This document shows positions 41,530-53,520 of a stretch of DNA of 64,000 nt, piece by piece. The stretch spans positions 1 through 64,000 of the forward strand of contig JAECUM010031760.1 of NCBI GenBank assembly GCA_016617855.1, given 5' to 3'. Both the position numbers and the translations under genes were made by a program. The notes beneath the pieces were generated by a model, which saw nothing but the letters and a program-made list of their open reading frames with translations, ran no database searches and was not told where the DNA came from. The stretch is from Megalonaias nervosa. Taxonomy: Eukaryota > Mollusca > Bivalvia > Unionida > Unionidae. How positions within the stretch are numbered: position 1 is the first letter of the stretch; every line of letters begins with the position of its first letter.

Positions 41530-44500
41530 CGTTTTCTCTCGCGTCCGCTCTTGAGCTATATAAATCTTTGCGGTCTCTAGTCTGGCCAAAAACACTGAAC
41601 AATCAACAAAGAAGGAGAAACAAAAAACAACGGATACCATTACCTCAACCCTCATAACTCAATATTTACGAGAAATAAGGAACAAACTAAAACAAAAAAA
41701 CCACCAAGACCAAATCGGGAAGGAGGACTTCTGCCGGTCTCTACAAGATCTACTGGAGCAAATTCACTCCCCAACCAATTAATAGCTGCACAAGTAGAAA
41801 ACATCACGTAAATACCAACAACACAATTATGGAACACGGCCACAACAGACCGAGAAATACCAACTATACTAACAACGGTTCACAATTCATCATATGGCAG
41901 TGGAACTGCAGGGGTCTAACTGCAAACCAGGGAGAACTTCAATCAGCCATCAACGCAGAAAGCAACAAACCGGATATCCTATGCCTACAAGAAACCCACC
42001 TAAATCAGAACAAAACAACACCGAAAATTAAAGGATACGACCTCAGTTTCCACAAATACAGGACCGACGGGAAAAAAGGAGGAGGTATCGCCATATACAT
42101 ACACAACACTCTCAACAACATCACATAAATCAATAACACTAAGAACACTACCACCAACACAATCGAACATCAAGGAATTATGCTCACAATCGGCCGGAAA
42201 AAGATCACCACCTACAACATATACCTCCCAGGGAACACCAACACCAACCCCTCTCAGGAACTTGCCCAAATACTCAAAGACAAAGGTAACAACAGCATTA
42301 TCTGCGGAGATTTCAACGCTCACAACATAGACTGGAGAAGCTACCATACAGACACCAGAGGGAAAAACATCGCCAATACGCCAGAACCAACCAAATGATA
42401 ATACTCAACACAGGCACCCCCACTAGGATAAACCCGGCCAACGGAAAATGTACAGCCATAGACCTCACAATAGCGACACCACTCATTGCTCAGATCACTG
42501 AATGGGAGGTCATACAACAAAGTACACTTGGTAGCGACCATTTCCCTATTCGCACAACAGTTTACCTACACAACCCTAAGGAGCAACAAACCAGCATACC
42601 AAAATGGAAAACTAATAAGGCAGACTGGGACACCTTCCAGATCATCATAAGGACAAAACATATAGAGGACCTACAAAGTGCTGACACAACCCTTTACTAC
42701 AACAAACATCACTCAAGCAATCAACGACGCTGCACAGGAAAGTATACCTAAAACAAGTGGAAAAACAAGAAAAACGACCATCCCATAGTAGAATTAAGAT
42801 TGCAAATCAGTCCTAAAAACAAAAAGGAAAGCACTAAATCGTTTCCTACATATCAAACTCTGCACGGACTTCATCACCTACAAACAAAAGGAAGCCAAAG
42901 CAAGAAGAACAATTAAACAAGCCAAAAACCCTCCTGGCAAGCTTACTGCTCAACACTCAATCATTCCACTCCCACAAAAGAAGTCTGGAACAAAATCAAA
43001 GCCATGAAAGGTAAGACCCCCAAAACAACACCCCAGATAACAGGAGCAGAAACTAACAAAGAAAAGACCGAACAAATAGCACACCACTTTGCACTCTCGA
43101 GCAGCAACAGTAATCACACTCAAACCTTTATGCTACAACGCCAAGAGGTGGAGCAAAAATACCCACATCTCTTTAAGGACCAGACTGCGGAGATAACCAA
43201 CGAGAAATCACCGCTCAACGACAACTTTCAACTGCTAGAATGGCACAAAGCGCTCCGCCACAAGAAATCCACTTCATCTACAAACACCTACTTGACAACA
43301 TGCAACGGATTATCCTCGATTTACTCAACCTCATCTGGAACACTGGCAACATACCCACCACCTGCAAGCAAGCCATTGTAATAGCGATTCTGAAACCAGG
43401 AAAAGACCCCAAACTTACCTCATCGTATCGCCCAATTACACTCACCAACACCATCTGCAAAATTATGGAGACGATGATCAACAACAGACTCCTACACCAT
43501 CTCGAATGAAACCATCTACTCACGGAAAATAAAAGCGGATTTAGGCTCAAACGATCTACCATAGACCAACTCACCAGACTTGAAGCCGACATCAAACTCG
43601 CTTTCAACGCAGCAAGGAAAAAGAACCGCCACCTCATAGCTATATTCCTCGACCAAGAAAAGGCCTTTGACCTGGTATGGACCGAGGGGCTAATTGCTAA
43701 ACTCAACCAATATGGAATAACAGGACAAATGCACCGCTGATCTCCAACTTCCTCACAGGAAGACTAATTAAGACCCGGGTAGGAGATGCGTACTCCGAAA
43801 CATACACATTGGACAACGGAACCCCACAAGGAAGTGTGATAAGCCCCACTCTATTCAACCTTATGGTCAACAACCTAGGAGAATACCTACATAGTACCAT
43901 CAACCTATCTCAATTCGCGGATGATAGCGGAGTCTGGAAAGCAGAAAACCCCAACAACAGACACCACATCACACAGATACAACAAAGACTGGACGACATC
44001 ACCAGATGGGCGAATAACTGGGGCTTTAAAATCTCAAGTACTAAAACTGTCGGATGCTCTTATCTAACCCCAACAACCGAAAACCCAAATACCCGCAACT
44101 CTACCTACAGGGCGCACCCATCCAGTTCGTAAAACAAACCTACTTCCTGGAACTACTACTAGATGAACAACTCACATGGAAACCACACATCGAAAATCTC
44201 GTCAAAAAATCGCAACACGAAATCAACTTGCTAAAACACCTCAACGGAACTACATAGGGAGCTGATCAACCCACACTACTTATGTTATACCGATCATTAA
44301 TTAGATCAAGATGGGACTACGGCTGCCAGGTCTACACATCAGCCAACAACAAACTGCTATCCCAACTGGACTCTCTTCAATGCAAAATTCTCAGTCTATG
44401 TGCTGAAACACTACCCAACACATCACTTCAAGAGTTACAAATACTAACAGGAGAACTACCCCTACAACTATGCAGAGAGGAACAAATCCTAAGACATACT

Positions 44501-45840
44501 ATTAGAAACTCAATACACAGCGACGCAAACCCAACTAAGGCGCTAACTAAGCTATGCGAAAGATCATTCAATCACAACCTTGTACAAAATCCACCAGCAA
44601 GCAAGAAAGTCCATACCCTCTGCGCAGAACTCCAATTAACTGACATACAAGCGGAGCAAGGGCAAATTCAGGACCCCACCCGGTGGAGAAATAATACACC
44701 AAACATCAACCTCATAGCACAAACATTCGGAACCAAACAACAAAATCCCTACAAGATGCTACTTGACATTCAAAAACTACTCCAGGACCAATATACAGAA
44801 TGCACTAAAATATACACGGACGGATCTAAATCCAAACCTAACAGAACGGCAGCAGCAATCATGGTACCAGAACAACAAATACAAATTGGAGCTCGACTTC
44901 CAGATGACTGCTCCATCTACACAGCCGAATTTTGGGCACTCAACGAAGCACTGAAATGGATCAAAACTCAAACCCAGCAGCGCCATGTTATGATAAAGGA
45001 TTCTCTCAGCGTCCTCAAAACCTTAGAAACAGGTGCAACACGAAGCAGAGCAAATATGCTCGAGGAAGTGATGCAACATATTCGAGAACTCGAGACAAAT
45101 CAACACACCATTGTATTCCTCTGGGAACGACAAAGCGGACACAGTGGCATAAAAGAACCTCCACAACAACGAAACATACTCCCTCACCTACAGCGTCCAA
45201 GAACTCTACAGTCAGGTTAGACAGAAAATAAATACAAAATGGCAAAAACATATGGAACAACTCCAACAATGGAAGACATCTCCACCAACTACAAAAAGAA
45301 GTATCCAGGAAAACCATTACCCCAAAGGACATGGAAGTTAATGACTTAAGGATTATCAACAGAATCATGACAGGAAAAACACTACTGAAAGGGAGCTTCG
45401 GAAGGTACCTCAAAGACTAAGGGAACCAAACAGCCAACTGTCCTCACTGCCAAATAGCAGAGACGCTCGACCACATATTCAACACATGTGCCACCTACAA
45501 TGTGCAGCGGAACAGCTTCCAAGAATACCAGAAACGCATTGGATCACCAACAACATACCCAGAGATACTGGATAAGACCAAGAGCACAAATATAGAACTT
45601 ACCCACAAAAACGTCATCTCGTACCTAAATGGGATCCAAAAACATGGTCGCATATAAACAAAAAGGAAAACACCAGCAACCCAACAAACCAGGATTATGA
45701 TAATGAGCCTAGACCCACGCCTCAGAGACAAGCACTACCAGCCGTCCAACACGCCATCACCCACTTATCCTACTAACCTATTAACCAGACTTAACAATTA
45801 ACAATTGATCCTAATACCCTTACCTACCAGACAACATACC
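41530..45840 (+). mobile_element. RNase-H-bearing non-LTR retrotransposon (I/Nimb-like LINE)
   Basis: Marked change to A/C-rich composition at about 41.53 kb. Layout: short 5' part with TATATAAATC near 41557, apurinic endonuclease, reverse transcriptase, RNase H, C-terminal CCHC-type zinc motif (NCPHCQIAETLDHIFNTC, near 45435-45490), then 3' repeats. EN-RT-RNH with this end is typical of the I superfamily (I, Nimb and relatives); the exact clade needs a tree. Probably inserted into element 2, since element-2-like sequence reappears after 48.2 kb. Target duplications not identified. Confidence 0.85.
41877..45655 (+). pseudogene. LINE polyprotein: endonuclease, reverse transcriptase, RNase H
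   Basis: Endonuclease: FIIWQWNCRGLTANQGELQS, ILCLQETHL, GGGIAIYIH, IICGDFNAHNIDWRS, LGSDHFPI. RT: AILKPGKDPKLTSSYRPITL, IFLDQEKAFDLVW (motif A), GTPQGSVISPTLFNLMVNNL (motif B), LSQFADDSGVW (catalytic FADD). RNase H: KIYTDGSKS (Asp), SIYTAEFWALNEAL (Glu), VMIKDSLSVLKTL (Asp), then a HSGIK region. More than ten frameshifts and stops, so inactive; the longest open part is 44282-45220. Confidence 0.9.
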
Positions 45841-46340
45841 AACAACAGGACCAGGACTAAAAAGGGGACTAAAGCAAAACGCCAGCTAAAAAACAAATCC
45901 CCAAACCAACCTAAAAGGCATAAGGAATCGAAATCCAATGGTAACGACGAGAGAGCCAGGACTACTAGACATCATAACAATGACAACAACAGGATTAAGC
46001 TGGACACTCGATAAGTAAAACAACAAAAGGACTATGGCAAAACGCCAGCTAAAAAGCAAGTCCTGAAATCAGCCTTAAAAGGCACAAGGAATTGAAGACC
46101 AAACGCAACAACGAGGGAGCCAGAAATACCAATGAACATGAGATTCAACTAGGGAGATAAGACTATGGCACAAGGACCAACCAACGGGCAAATCGTAACT
46201 AAAATACCAAGACAAAAGGATACATAAGGGCACTAGCAACAACAAGGGAGGCAGGAATATGGCAACAACTGCCTAGCCAAAAGGCGAGTCCTAAAAAGAA
46301 TTTACATACATAAGGAATCGAGATTCACCTTTAACAACAA
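45840..46340 (+). repeat. tandem 3' repeats of the LINE (about 4 units of 110-160 bp)
   Basis: Units start near 45862, 46022, 46155 and 46265. Each contains a GGACTA-x-GGCAAAACGCCAGCTAAAAA-like block, then AAAAGGCA-AAGGAATCGA, then AACGACGAGGGAGCCAG. Units A and B match best; C and D are diverged. Tandem units in a LINE 3' UTR may come from slippage during target-primed reverse transcription. Confidence 0.7.
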
Positions 46341-46429
46341 GGGGGTGCACAGCGCCACAGACGGACATCAATACGTTTAATCGGAAACACAATCGCGTCG
46401 AGGGACAGGCAAGTATATCAAGGGCAAAC

Positions 46430-47060
46430 AGGACCAAGATATCAAAAGCCAACCATACAGAACCAACAATATAATATAGACTAAGCGTTTTAAAATCCCT
46501 GGAATACAGGAAATCAACTGGACGAAAATCCCACTCAAAAGAAACAAATTTGCTTCTAAAAAAACATGCTGAATCATGACCAATTGTAGAATTAATGTGG
46601 GTGCCATCCCATAATAACATCCCAGGCAGTGACAAAGCCGACGTGGCAGCAAAATTCAAACTGAACGACCCAAACCCCACCCATATCGACTACAGCATCA
46701 CAGAGATATAAAGCATCATATCCAAAAAATTCACATCAAAATGGCAAACAGAATGGGATTCCTGCCCTAAAGGTCTTACACTGTACTCAGTTCAGAAAAC
46801 ATTACGCCGTAACAACAAATCCCCACCAACACTCAACAAGCATGACCAACGAGTCATAAACAGGATTAAAACTGTCACAACATTGCTATCAGTCAGCAAT
46901 GGGAAATACATCAAACTCAACATAGAGGGAGGTACCAACTGCGGGTTATTGCCACAACGCTGAGGATCTGCAACTCGTGTTCAATACCTGCCCTAAATAC
47001 AAAGAAAACGAAGACAAAAACTATTCAGCCCCCTAAAAATCATTGGTTCGCAACACTTCT
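46430..47060 (+). pseudogene. second LINE, RNase H C-terminus and tail fragment
   Basis: A frame near 46590-46705 reads LMWVPSHNNIPGSDKADVAA, the end of a LINE-type RNase H (His and Asp of the last motif), followed by FTSKWQTEWDSCP and, in shifted frames, CGLLPQR / ICNSCS, likely the Cys-containing tail. Not the same copy as 41530-45840, as its RNase H end is different and better preserved. 5' part missing. Confidence 0.65.
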
Positions 47061-47239
47061 ACTTGGAATTGTTGTATCAAAGCAACCCAAATTCAAAGCT
47101 AACGAACGAAAACATTCTACTCTTCCTTAGAGAGATAAACTTGGAAAATTCTAATACCACTCCAACATCGTCCAAAATTACTACCGTTTACCTTTTTACC
47201 CTATATACCTACCTACCTTAATTATCTTTCCAATCTTTA

Positions 47240-48070
47240 ACTAACGGATCATATAATTGGCAATGCTATCATACAGGCCCTGAGGACAGTATCATAAATG
47301 TGATCCGTCAAGCAATGCAACATAAGTACAAGAATCTCAATAAATAGACAAAGGTTTTATAACCTTAAAACTTATTACCTTCTTACCTACTCGTCCCACC
47401 ATCTCATCCCGTTCCAAGCGCATTAAAAACGCAAAACAATCCCTTAAACAATCGGATCATGTAATTAGTGCCGCTATAATACAGGTTGCTTGGAATTCAA
47501 AACGACGCCTTCTACGTAGACGTGCCGGGGGGGGGGGCGGGTGTGCGGAGGTGACATACGCTTGATCACCTACACAAGGGTGGCACTTTCCAGCGCGCGG
47601 GCTGCTGCTACACTTGCACCTACTGCCCCTGCGGCGCTTCAGGCGCTATGATGAATGTGATCGGTCGAGCAGTGCAACATAAGTACAGGAATCCCAAAGT
47701 GGTTGGCAGCCAATTGCCCCCATGACCATTTATCTTAATACAAATACAGCCATACTAACAACATCCTACTCCCTTTCTTTCTACATCTCAAGATACAATG
47801 GATCATTTAATACATAAGCTAACATAAAACTGGCCCACTAAATTTAGATGCTATAAGGTGGCTTAAATCCCAGAAATCAGGACCAGCTATGCAATGTGGC
47901 AATGACATGAGTACCTAACGTAATAATCATAACGTAACACCCAAACTTAGCTTTATAAGGTTGCTAAAATCCAAAGCCATCAGGACCAGCCGCAAAATGT
48001 GGCACCTTAATTACTTATTTAGGATATATGACCCATAATTAGAAATATAAGGTGGCAATAAACCTGCCAT
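47240..48070 (+). repeat. diverged repeats of LINE 3' tail sequence
   Basis: The pattern CGGATCAT-AATT...GC-AT-ATACAGG, followed by GCAACATAAGTACA-GAATC, occurs at 47247-47345 and 47451-47690. A related CTATAAGGTGGCTTAAATCC / CAGGACCAGC-GC-AATGTGGCA unit occurs at about 47855, 47950 and 48035. A run of about 11 Gs near 47527 lies between. Non-coding. Confidence 0.6.
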
Positions 48071-48361
48071 CGGTCCCCCTCCCTGCACAAGGCGGAAACC
48101 AATAGAATTAAAATAATTCTCCACAAATATTAACGTTACAAATAATTTCCCAATACATTATCTTAGTTTGGTCCACTGTATCAACACAACCTCTACAAAC
48201 ATCACAAATAATATATTTCAAAATTCATAATTAATTCATGACGACAACATTTACTTTTCGGAAACATGGGGGCCAAAAACGAAACCGGATGAAAAGCTCC
48301 TACTTCCCATAAACACCCATCCTGCTTTTCCACGACCGGACATTTTAAACGTGCTGCTTAA

Positions 48362-48626
48362 GTGAGTGCGTGTGGGTCTATTCCCACTCACCACCTATCC
48401 CGTGGGACATTACGCCATGAAAATGGACAAAATCAATCAGCACACTATGTGTGCATTAAAACGTTGGGGGATGCGGTATTATTCCATCCCTCTCGAAAAT
48501 CAATCAGCCCCTCCCCCCGTCGGGGTATTAACCGGTCGCAGTTGCCCGAGTGGAAGAATGCGACCTTAATTCAAACCAACAGACAGCAAAGTCTAGCATC
48601 CATTATTGACTCGTCAATCCGTGAAG
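48362..48626 (+). other. GC-rich coding-like stretch of uncertain frame
   Basis: Two overlapping open frames (48362-48646 and 48366-48569; the latter includes MKMDKINQHTMCALKRWGMR). Composition returns to that of element 2. No motif recognised; could be the end of a decayed structural or regulatory gene of element 2. Confidence 0.3.
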
Positions 48627-48860
48627 ATGTCTTCAAGACTAGCTAAACTGAACGAAGCCCACGTGCATTTACATCTTGTCATGCAAAACCTGATGTCAAA
48701 GCCTAAGAGATAGAAAATGTCAGTATGCTTAATGCGGCACTAGACCTCATAGAAGAGGTGTTTAGAGAATAAATTGAAAAGGAACAAGAAGAATGGACAG
48801 ATAAGTAGAGTTCAGAAGCAGCAGCAACAGCAGGAGTCCGAAAGAGGCTTTGTGGACTGT
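48627..48860 (+). pseudogene. small coiled-coil protein, copy 1
   Basis: MSSRLAKLNEAHVHLHLVMQ, then in the next frame MLNAALDLIEEVFRE and IEKEQEEWTDK. Resembles the frame at 49466 in layout (short Leu-heptad start, Asn, helix, IE-x(0-3)-E-K-E end). Helical, acidic; not recognised. Perhaps a relic of element 2 beyond the LINE. Confidence 0.4.
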
Positions 48861-49465
48861 AGAGTGGGCACTTAGGAGTTCTACTTCTCCTTCCGAAGAA
48901 GCAGGCCCTATCCAGTAGGAAAGCCTGCAGCCAGACGGGGACGAAATCCTAGACCTTAAGAGATATTGCCAAAACTCTTAATAAACAAAACAGCCCTTTT
49001 CATGGCTACCGAAATAATCTAGAAAAGACATACTACTCTACTACCAAATTTGCTTTATTTGTGTGGTGGTATGTGAGTGTGATTGTGCGTTTTTTCCCAT
49101 AACAAAACCCTTGTTCTGGCTCCCATGAGTGTTTGGTTTGTGTGAATGCAGAGTATTGTAACTATAAACACTAACTCACTTGCCTGGTGTGATTATAGTT
49201 GATGCTGTTTTTTTTAAAAAAATATTTCCTTCTTCACTATGTACTGATAAAATGTATAGTGGGTTTTATTGGTATTAGTGTATTGGCTTGTATGAAAAAT
49301 GTAAATAAAAGGTTTCTTTAAGGTTAGCACTCTAGTCAGTTGTGAATTATATATATATGTGTAGTTGTGAGAGGGGATGTTTTCCTTCACGTAGGTGCTT
49401 GAAGCATATATTCTGCGGCCCGTTCGTCAATTGCGGAGCGTTAGGTCAACATTGAATAATCCAAG
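48861..49465. other. gene-free stretch
   Basis: No gene recognised. AATAAA-type signals at about 48980 and 49303 suggest 3' UTR-like sequence. Confidence 0.5.
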
Positions 49466-49951
49466 ATGGCGAGCAATATCCTAGAGAAGTTACAGACGTT
49501 TTAAAGGGTACTAGACGATTTGGAGATGGTGGAGGAATTGCTAGCCAGGTTGGGCTATGGTTCTTATAGCCGCCACGGAGTCAACATGGAAATCAGCAAT
49601 TTGAGGAAGGCAAAATAAAGACTATAGGAACTCATCAAACAGGAAATAGAAGAAAAGGAGGATCAGGAGGGAAAAAAAAACAGATGATAAGATATGAAGA
49701 AAAAATAATGAAAACGGAAGAAAATAAAAAGAGAAAAAAGAGGAGGAGGAAGACAAGAAGGACAATTATGAGAAGAAGAAGACGAAGACAAATGTGCTGA
49801 AGAAGATAAGGAACTGGTGGAAAAGAAGAGAAGAGAAACAGTAGAAGAAGAAAATAAAACCCAAAGGCCCTTCTCAGATGCATATTCTGTCTTGGCTAAA
49901 ATTTTTGTAGTCGGTTATATAGTTGTTTGTTTGATAGATTTATGTAGATAA
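49466..49951 (+). pseudogene. small coiled-coil protein, copy 2, with C-terminal hydrophobic segment
   Basis: MASNILEKLQTF, stop, RVLDDLEMVEELLARLGYGS, MEISNLRKAK, LIKQEIEEKEDQEGKK, a long Glu/Lys-rich purine tract, then KTQRPFSDAYSVLAKIFVVG followed by a hydrophobic end (YIVVCLIDL). A tail-anchor-like C-terminus after coiled coil is possible. Several stops. Paralogue of 48627-48860 by layout. Confidence 0.4.
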
Positions 49952-51479
49952 ATAGATTTATGTAGATAATATCTATGTCTATATCTCTAAGCATGTCTCT
50001 ATGTCTACGTCTCTATTGTATTTGTCCCTAGAGTAGCACCTATTCAGGTCAGCTCCTTGCAACACTGTTCCTTCCGATTGATGTCATCCACTTACAATAT
50101 TGTTGCCATTGTTTCTCCAGTGTCCAGTACAGTAACATCACCCCTCTTCAATTCACTTTGTCGTTAGATAGTCCCAATACATTGTCGCTATACATCCTTG
50201 TGTTAAATATCCCTTGTCGAAAGGGTATCCCACCCATATTAAATTCCCCTTGTCGCCAGGGTACAAAATCACTATTTTAACATTAAGGTCCCATTGTCGC
50301 TAGGGTATCCCCATTCACTACTAACGTGCAAACAAGATAGTTATAAAATGAAAACTGCCTTACTTGTCAAGACATACCAAGATAGTCCCCTCTAATATCA
50401 AAAATATTTAGATTTACGTATTCTTCTGCCATCTCTCTTCAGTATTACTAGAATAATAAAGAATAATACATTGGATCGACGGAGTGCAATGATTGATTGC
50501 AGAATAATCACCCACTTCACTGTCTATATGAGTCTTTTTTAAGGCAAACGACTAGATATATGGTATAATGAGAGAACATTATCTGAGTTAGAATTTACTT
50601 GATAACCATTAAAAATTTAAACACCTGACGCGAGACAGCTGCCAAACAAACCTACGTCTTTGTGAATTTTGTAAAGGATGATACTTTCTCTTCAAGATTC
50701 AAGTACATAACTCGACTAGATTACAAGCAAACTGCCATATGCAAGCGGTCCTTTGCTCGCATATATTTGGCAATTAATTTGCAGAAAGCTGCAATTTATC
50801 CTCGCTGACACAAAATGAAGTCCAATATCATTTTGATCTGCAAGTAAATTTTAATATTCATCTGTTAGACACTAACAATAAGAAGAAAATCACTCTTTCT
50901 CACAAAACAGACAACTCAAACCATTCAATGTTTGTTTTATAAACTGATTCTAATTTTCATTATAATGTCGATGTATGCATATTTCTGAATAATTTAATAA
51001 TGTAACCACCGATCTTTGCGGAAAAGTATGTCGATTCATACATATTTTGGTGCTGTAAGGAAATTTAACACATAGGGATTATTGTGTGTCGAGACGATGG
51101 GAACAATGCATCCTGTCCAAGCCAGCACACCCTGGTTAGAACTGGTTGGTATCATGACCACGACCCTATCATTGAAATTAAAATTCAAAATTGATCAGCC
51201 ATTTTAATGTTATCTTGTACATTTTAAGCATGAACTGTGTGTGCGTGCAATTGTATTTGGTGTACATAGAGGACATTCACAAGATTGCACATCATCCTAC
51301 TGAGGACACACCTTCAACCGAGGACGTAGTCAGTTAAGCAATGGATCAAATCTTGCATCGAAGAAATCATTTAGCCCAGAACAATGTAAACTTATGATCT
51401 GATGCTTATTTCGTGGTTACAGAGTGCACGTTTCCTTTAAAGCTAACAACTCACGCGCGGCAAATTATGTCCTCCATTG
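49952..51479. other. no gene seen
   Basis: AT-rich; two or three diverged phrases of the type TTGTCG-x-AGGGTA near 50215-50300 (possible short repeats). Nothing else. Confidence 0.6.
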
Positions 51480-52930
51480 CTGCATGGGAAAAATTAAAGA
51501 TTTATGCTATCAAGATACAAATTTCCAAAATTGATTACCTTCATTTAGATCCAAACATATTTGTCCCAATCTTTTCCAGTATGAAAGCAATATGACCGAA
51601 GCGTATTTTCCAGTTTCATGAAATCGTTCTAAAGCTCTTTGGGTTTCAGGATGATTGGCACAAGATTCAAATTTTTCTTGAACTAATTCATGTATAACCT
51701 GTTGCAAACTTCCCAGCTTAAATTTGACTCTTGATAAGGATGGAACAGATTTGGGTAGGCCCAATTGAAAACAAAATTTCTCGAAGCTTTTAATATGGTT
51801 TTAGTTGTAATAGTCGTCAAAGGAATTGCCTTTGGAAATGGTGAGGACACACATTTATGGTCAACACGTACTGGTAGCCTCGCTTGGTCTTAGGTAAGGA
51901 CTATACACAGTCTACCTTTATTTTACTGAATGGTTTGTCAAATGCAGGAATAGGTTGAAATGACCTTGGACATCTTCTGATTGGGTTTTCCTACCATTTG
52001 ACACATGTGGCAATATATATTATTGACAAAAATCACTTTTAATATTTGGTCAATAAAAATTATTCAAGCTCTTTTTGTAAGTCTTATTAACCCCTAAATG
52101 TCCAGTCGGTATCATTGATGTTCTCCATTGTCTCATAAGGACCTCATTTTTAGCTCAGTGCTAAAAAGGATCTTATGTGGCTTTAGTTTCTCTAATAGCC
52201 CCCTGAAACAAACATGAGATACTAAGATCTTTTTCCCGTTCTACAATGAATAATTTTCGTTTGTCACTCTGTTTAGAATAAAGATAATAAGTAGAATGAG
52301 AAGGAAAACGAGGATCACTGTGATCAATACATTTTGAGCAAGATTTACTCGCCAGAAGCCTGACCAATACTTTTTTCAGCTAAAATATATATTACTGATC
52401 AAGATCATTCCTAAGAGGTTTCTTTGCAATAGATCTAGTAATTGCACAAGTTAGGTATAAATCAGGGATTTCATTTTTAATATGATTAACGTTTTCGATC
52501 CAGACAAGGCTTATCAGTTACAAGTGGATTAAACACAACCTACTCTTCAGCTAGGTTATTGCATAGTAATAAATAAATACTCTCGATCGGCAAAGTCGTC
52601 ACTAGTCCGATAGTCACCTGTCCTGTGACCAAATCTCATGACAAATTTACACAACGGAGAGGAACATAGCTAAGCAGCGCTTAATTCCTTGAATGAGAAC
52701 ATTTCCATTAGAAGACGGCTTCTCATACAAAGGCAAAGTATCTGATAATAGAGGACTCTGAGATGCTCCTGGTTTGCTTGCAATTTTAATAGGAAATGGG
52801 TTGGTAGAATTACATTCAATATAAAATTGAGTGGTATTCCAACACAAATCGAATGCTGATAGTCCTGATATGCCTGTGATGGCCTATTAGGCGGAGATGT
52901 GCCAACAGTCTTGTGTTGAAACACACTAAT
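51480..52930 (-). pseudogene. pol: Ty3/gypsy protease-integrase remnant
   Basis: Minus strand, 5' to 3': aspartic-protease-type tail around 52500-52860 (KPGASQSPLLSDTLPLYEKP, then in shifted frames PVTIGLV and NNLA); a linker (CAITRS); the integrase zinc region near 52100-52130 (TGHLGVNKTYKKSLNNFYxPN) with a CHMCQ-like part at about 51995; core remnants (KTKRGYQYVLTI, MCVLTRFPKAIPL-like in frame pieces); and KFCFQLGLPKSVPS, then HPETQRALERFHE at 51625-51665, which carries the last catalytic Glu. Protease leads straight to integrase with no RT between, a Gmr1-like gene order. Many stops and shifts. Confidence 0.75.
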
Positions 52931-52959
52931 ATAATCAAAGGTTTCCTTGTCTGAATTAA

Positions 52960-53520
52960 TTTAATTCTAAGTCTCTCTGTCTAAGAATATTATAATATAG
53001 CACTTTTTATTCCCAGAGAATAATAAATAATTTCACTGAAATCAAAATCTGAATGCAATAATATAACTGCTTTCCGCCCAAATGTAATCGCAGGAATAAC
53101 TATTGTTTCGAGTAAACATGATTTTATAATCCTCTACCTGACCTTAGTCACAAATAGTATTTTCTACAAGAAAGCTATTACATCATTAAAATTTCCTTCT
53201 AGAAGAGTCCAAATGTTCATAATTAGAAGTTATGTTACTAACTTTGTAATAACGAACACGGGAAACACAATGTCATTGACTCAGAGAAAGATAAATAAGT
53301 TTAACTGGTATTGATAATGATCCTTATATTAAACCCATACTCATAGAGAAATATTAGCTATGTATTGGCTGTTTACAGAATAAAAACAATCAGTGATTTT
53401 GGTCAGGTATACACTTAACATGTGTTTGGACAAGAGCAGCTACAACGCACAAGTTTACATAACCCACAGCATATAATGCAATACAAAAAACTAAGAAGCA
53501 ATGCAAATTAAATATTCGTA
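52960..53520 (+). repeat. diverged direct repeat, copy 1
   Basis: Shares with 55670-56300, in the same orientation, phrases such as CTGTC-AAGAATATTAT, AATAAATAATTT and ACTCATAGAGAAA. It lies immediately upstream (in gypsy orientation) of the protease-integrase remnant. Could be gag/LTR sequence of that element. Confidence 0.5.

Noticed and set aside
49635..49883. 82-codon Leu/Phe-rich minus frame resembling a membrane protein
   Set aside because: Complement of a GAA/AAG-rich purine tract, which always reads Leu/Phe/Ser.
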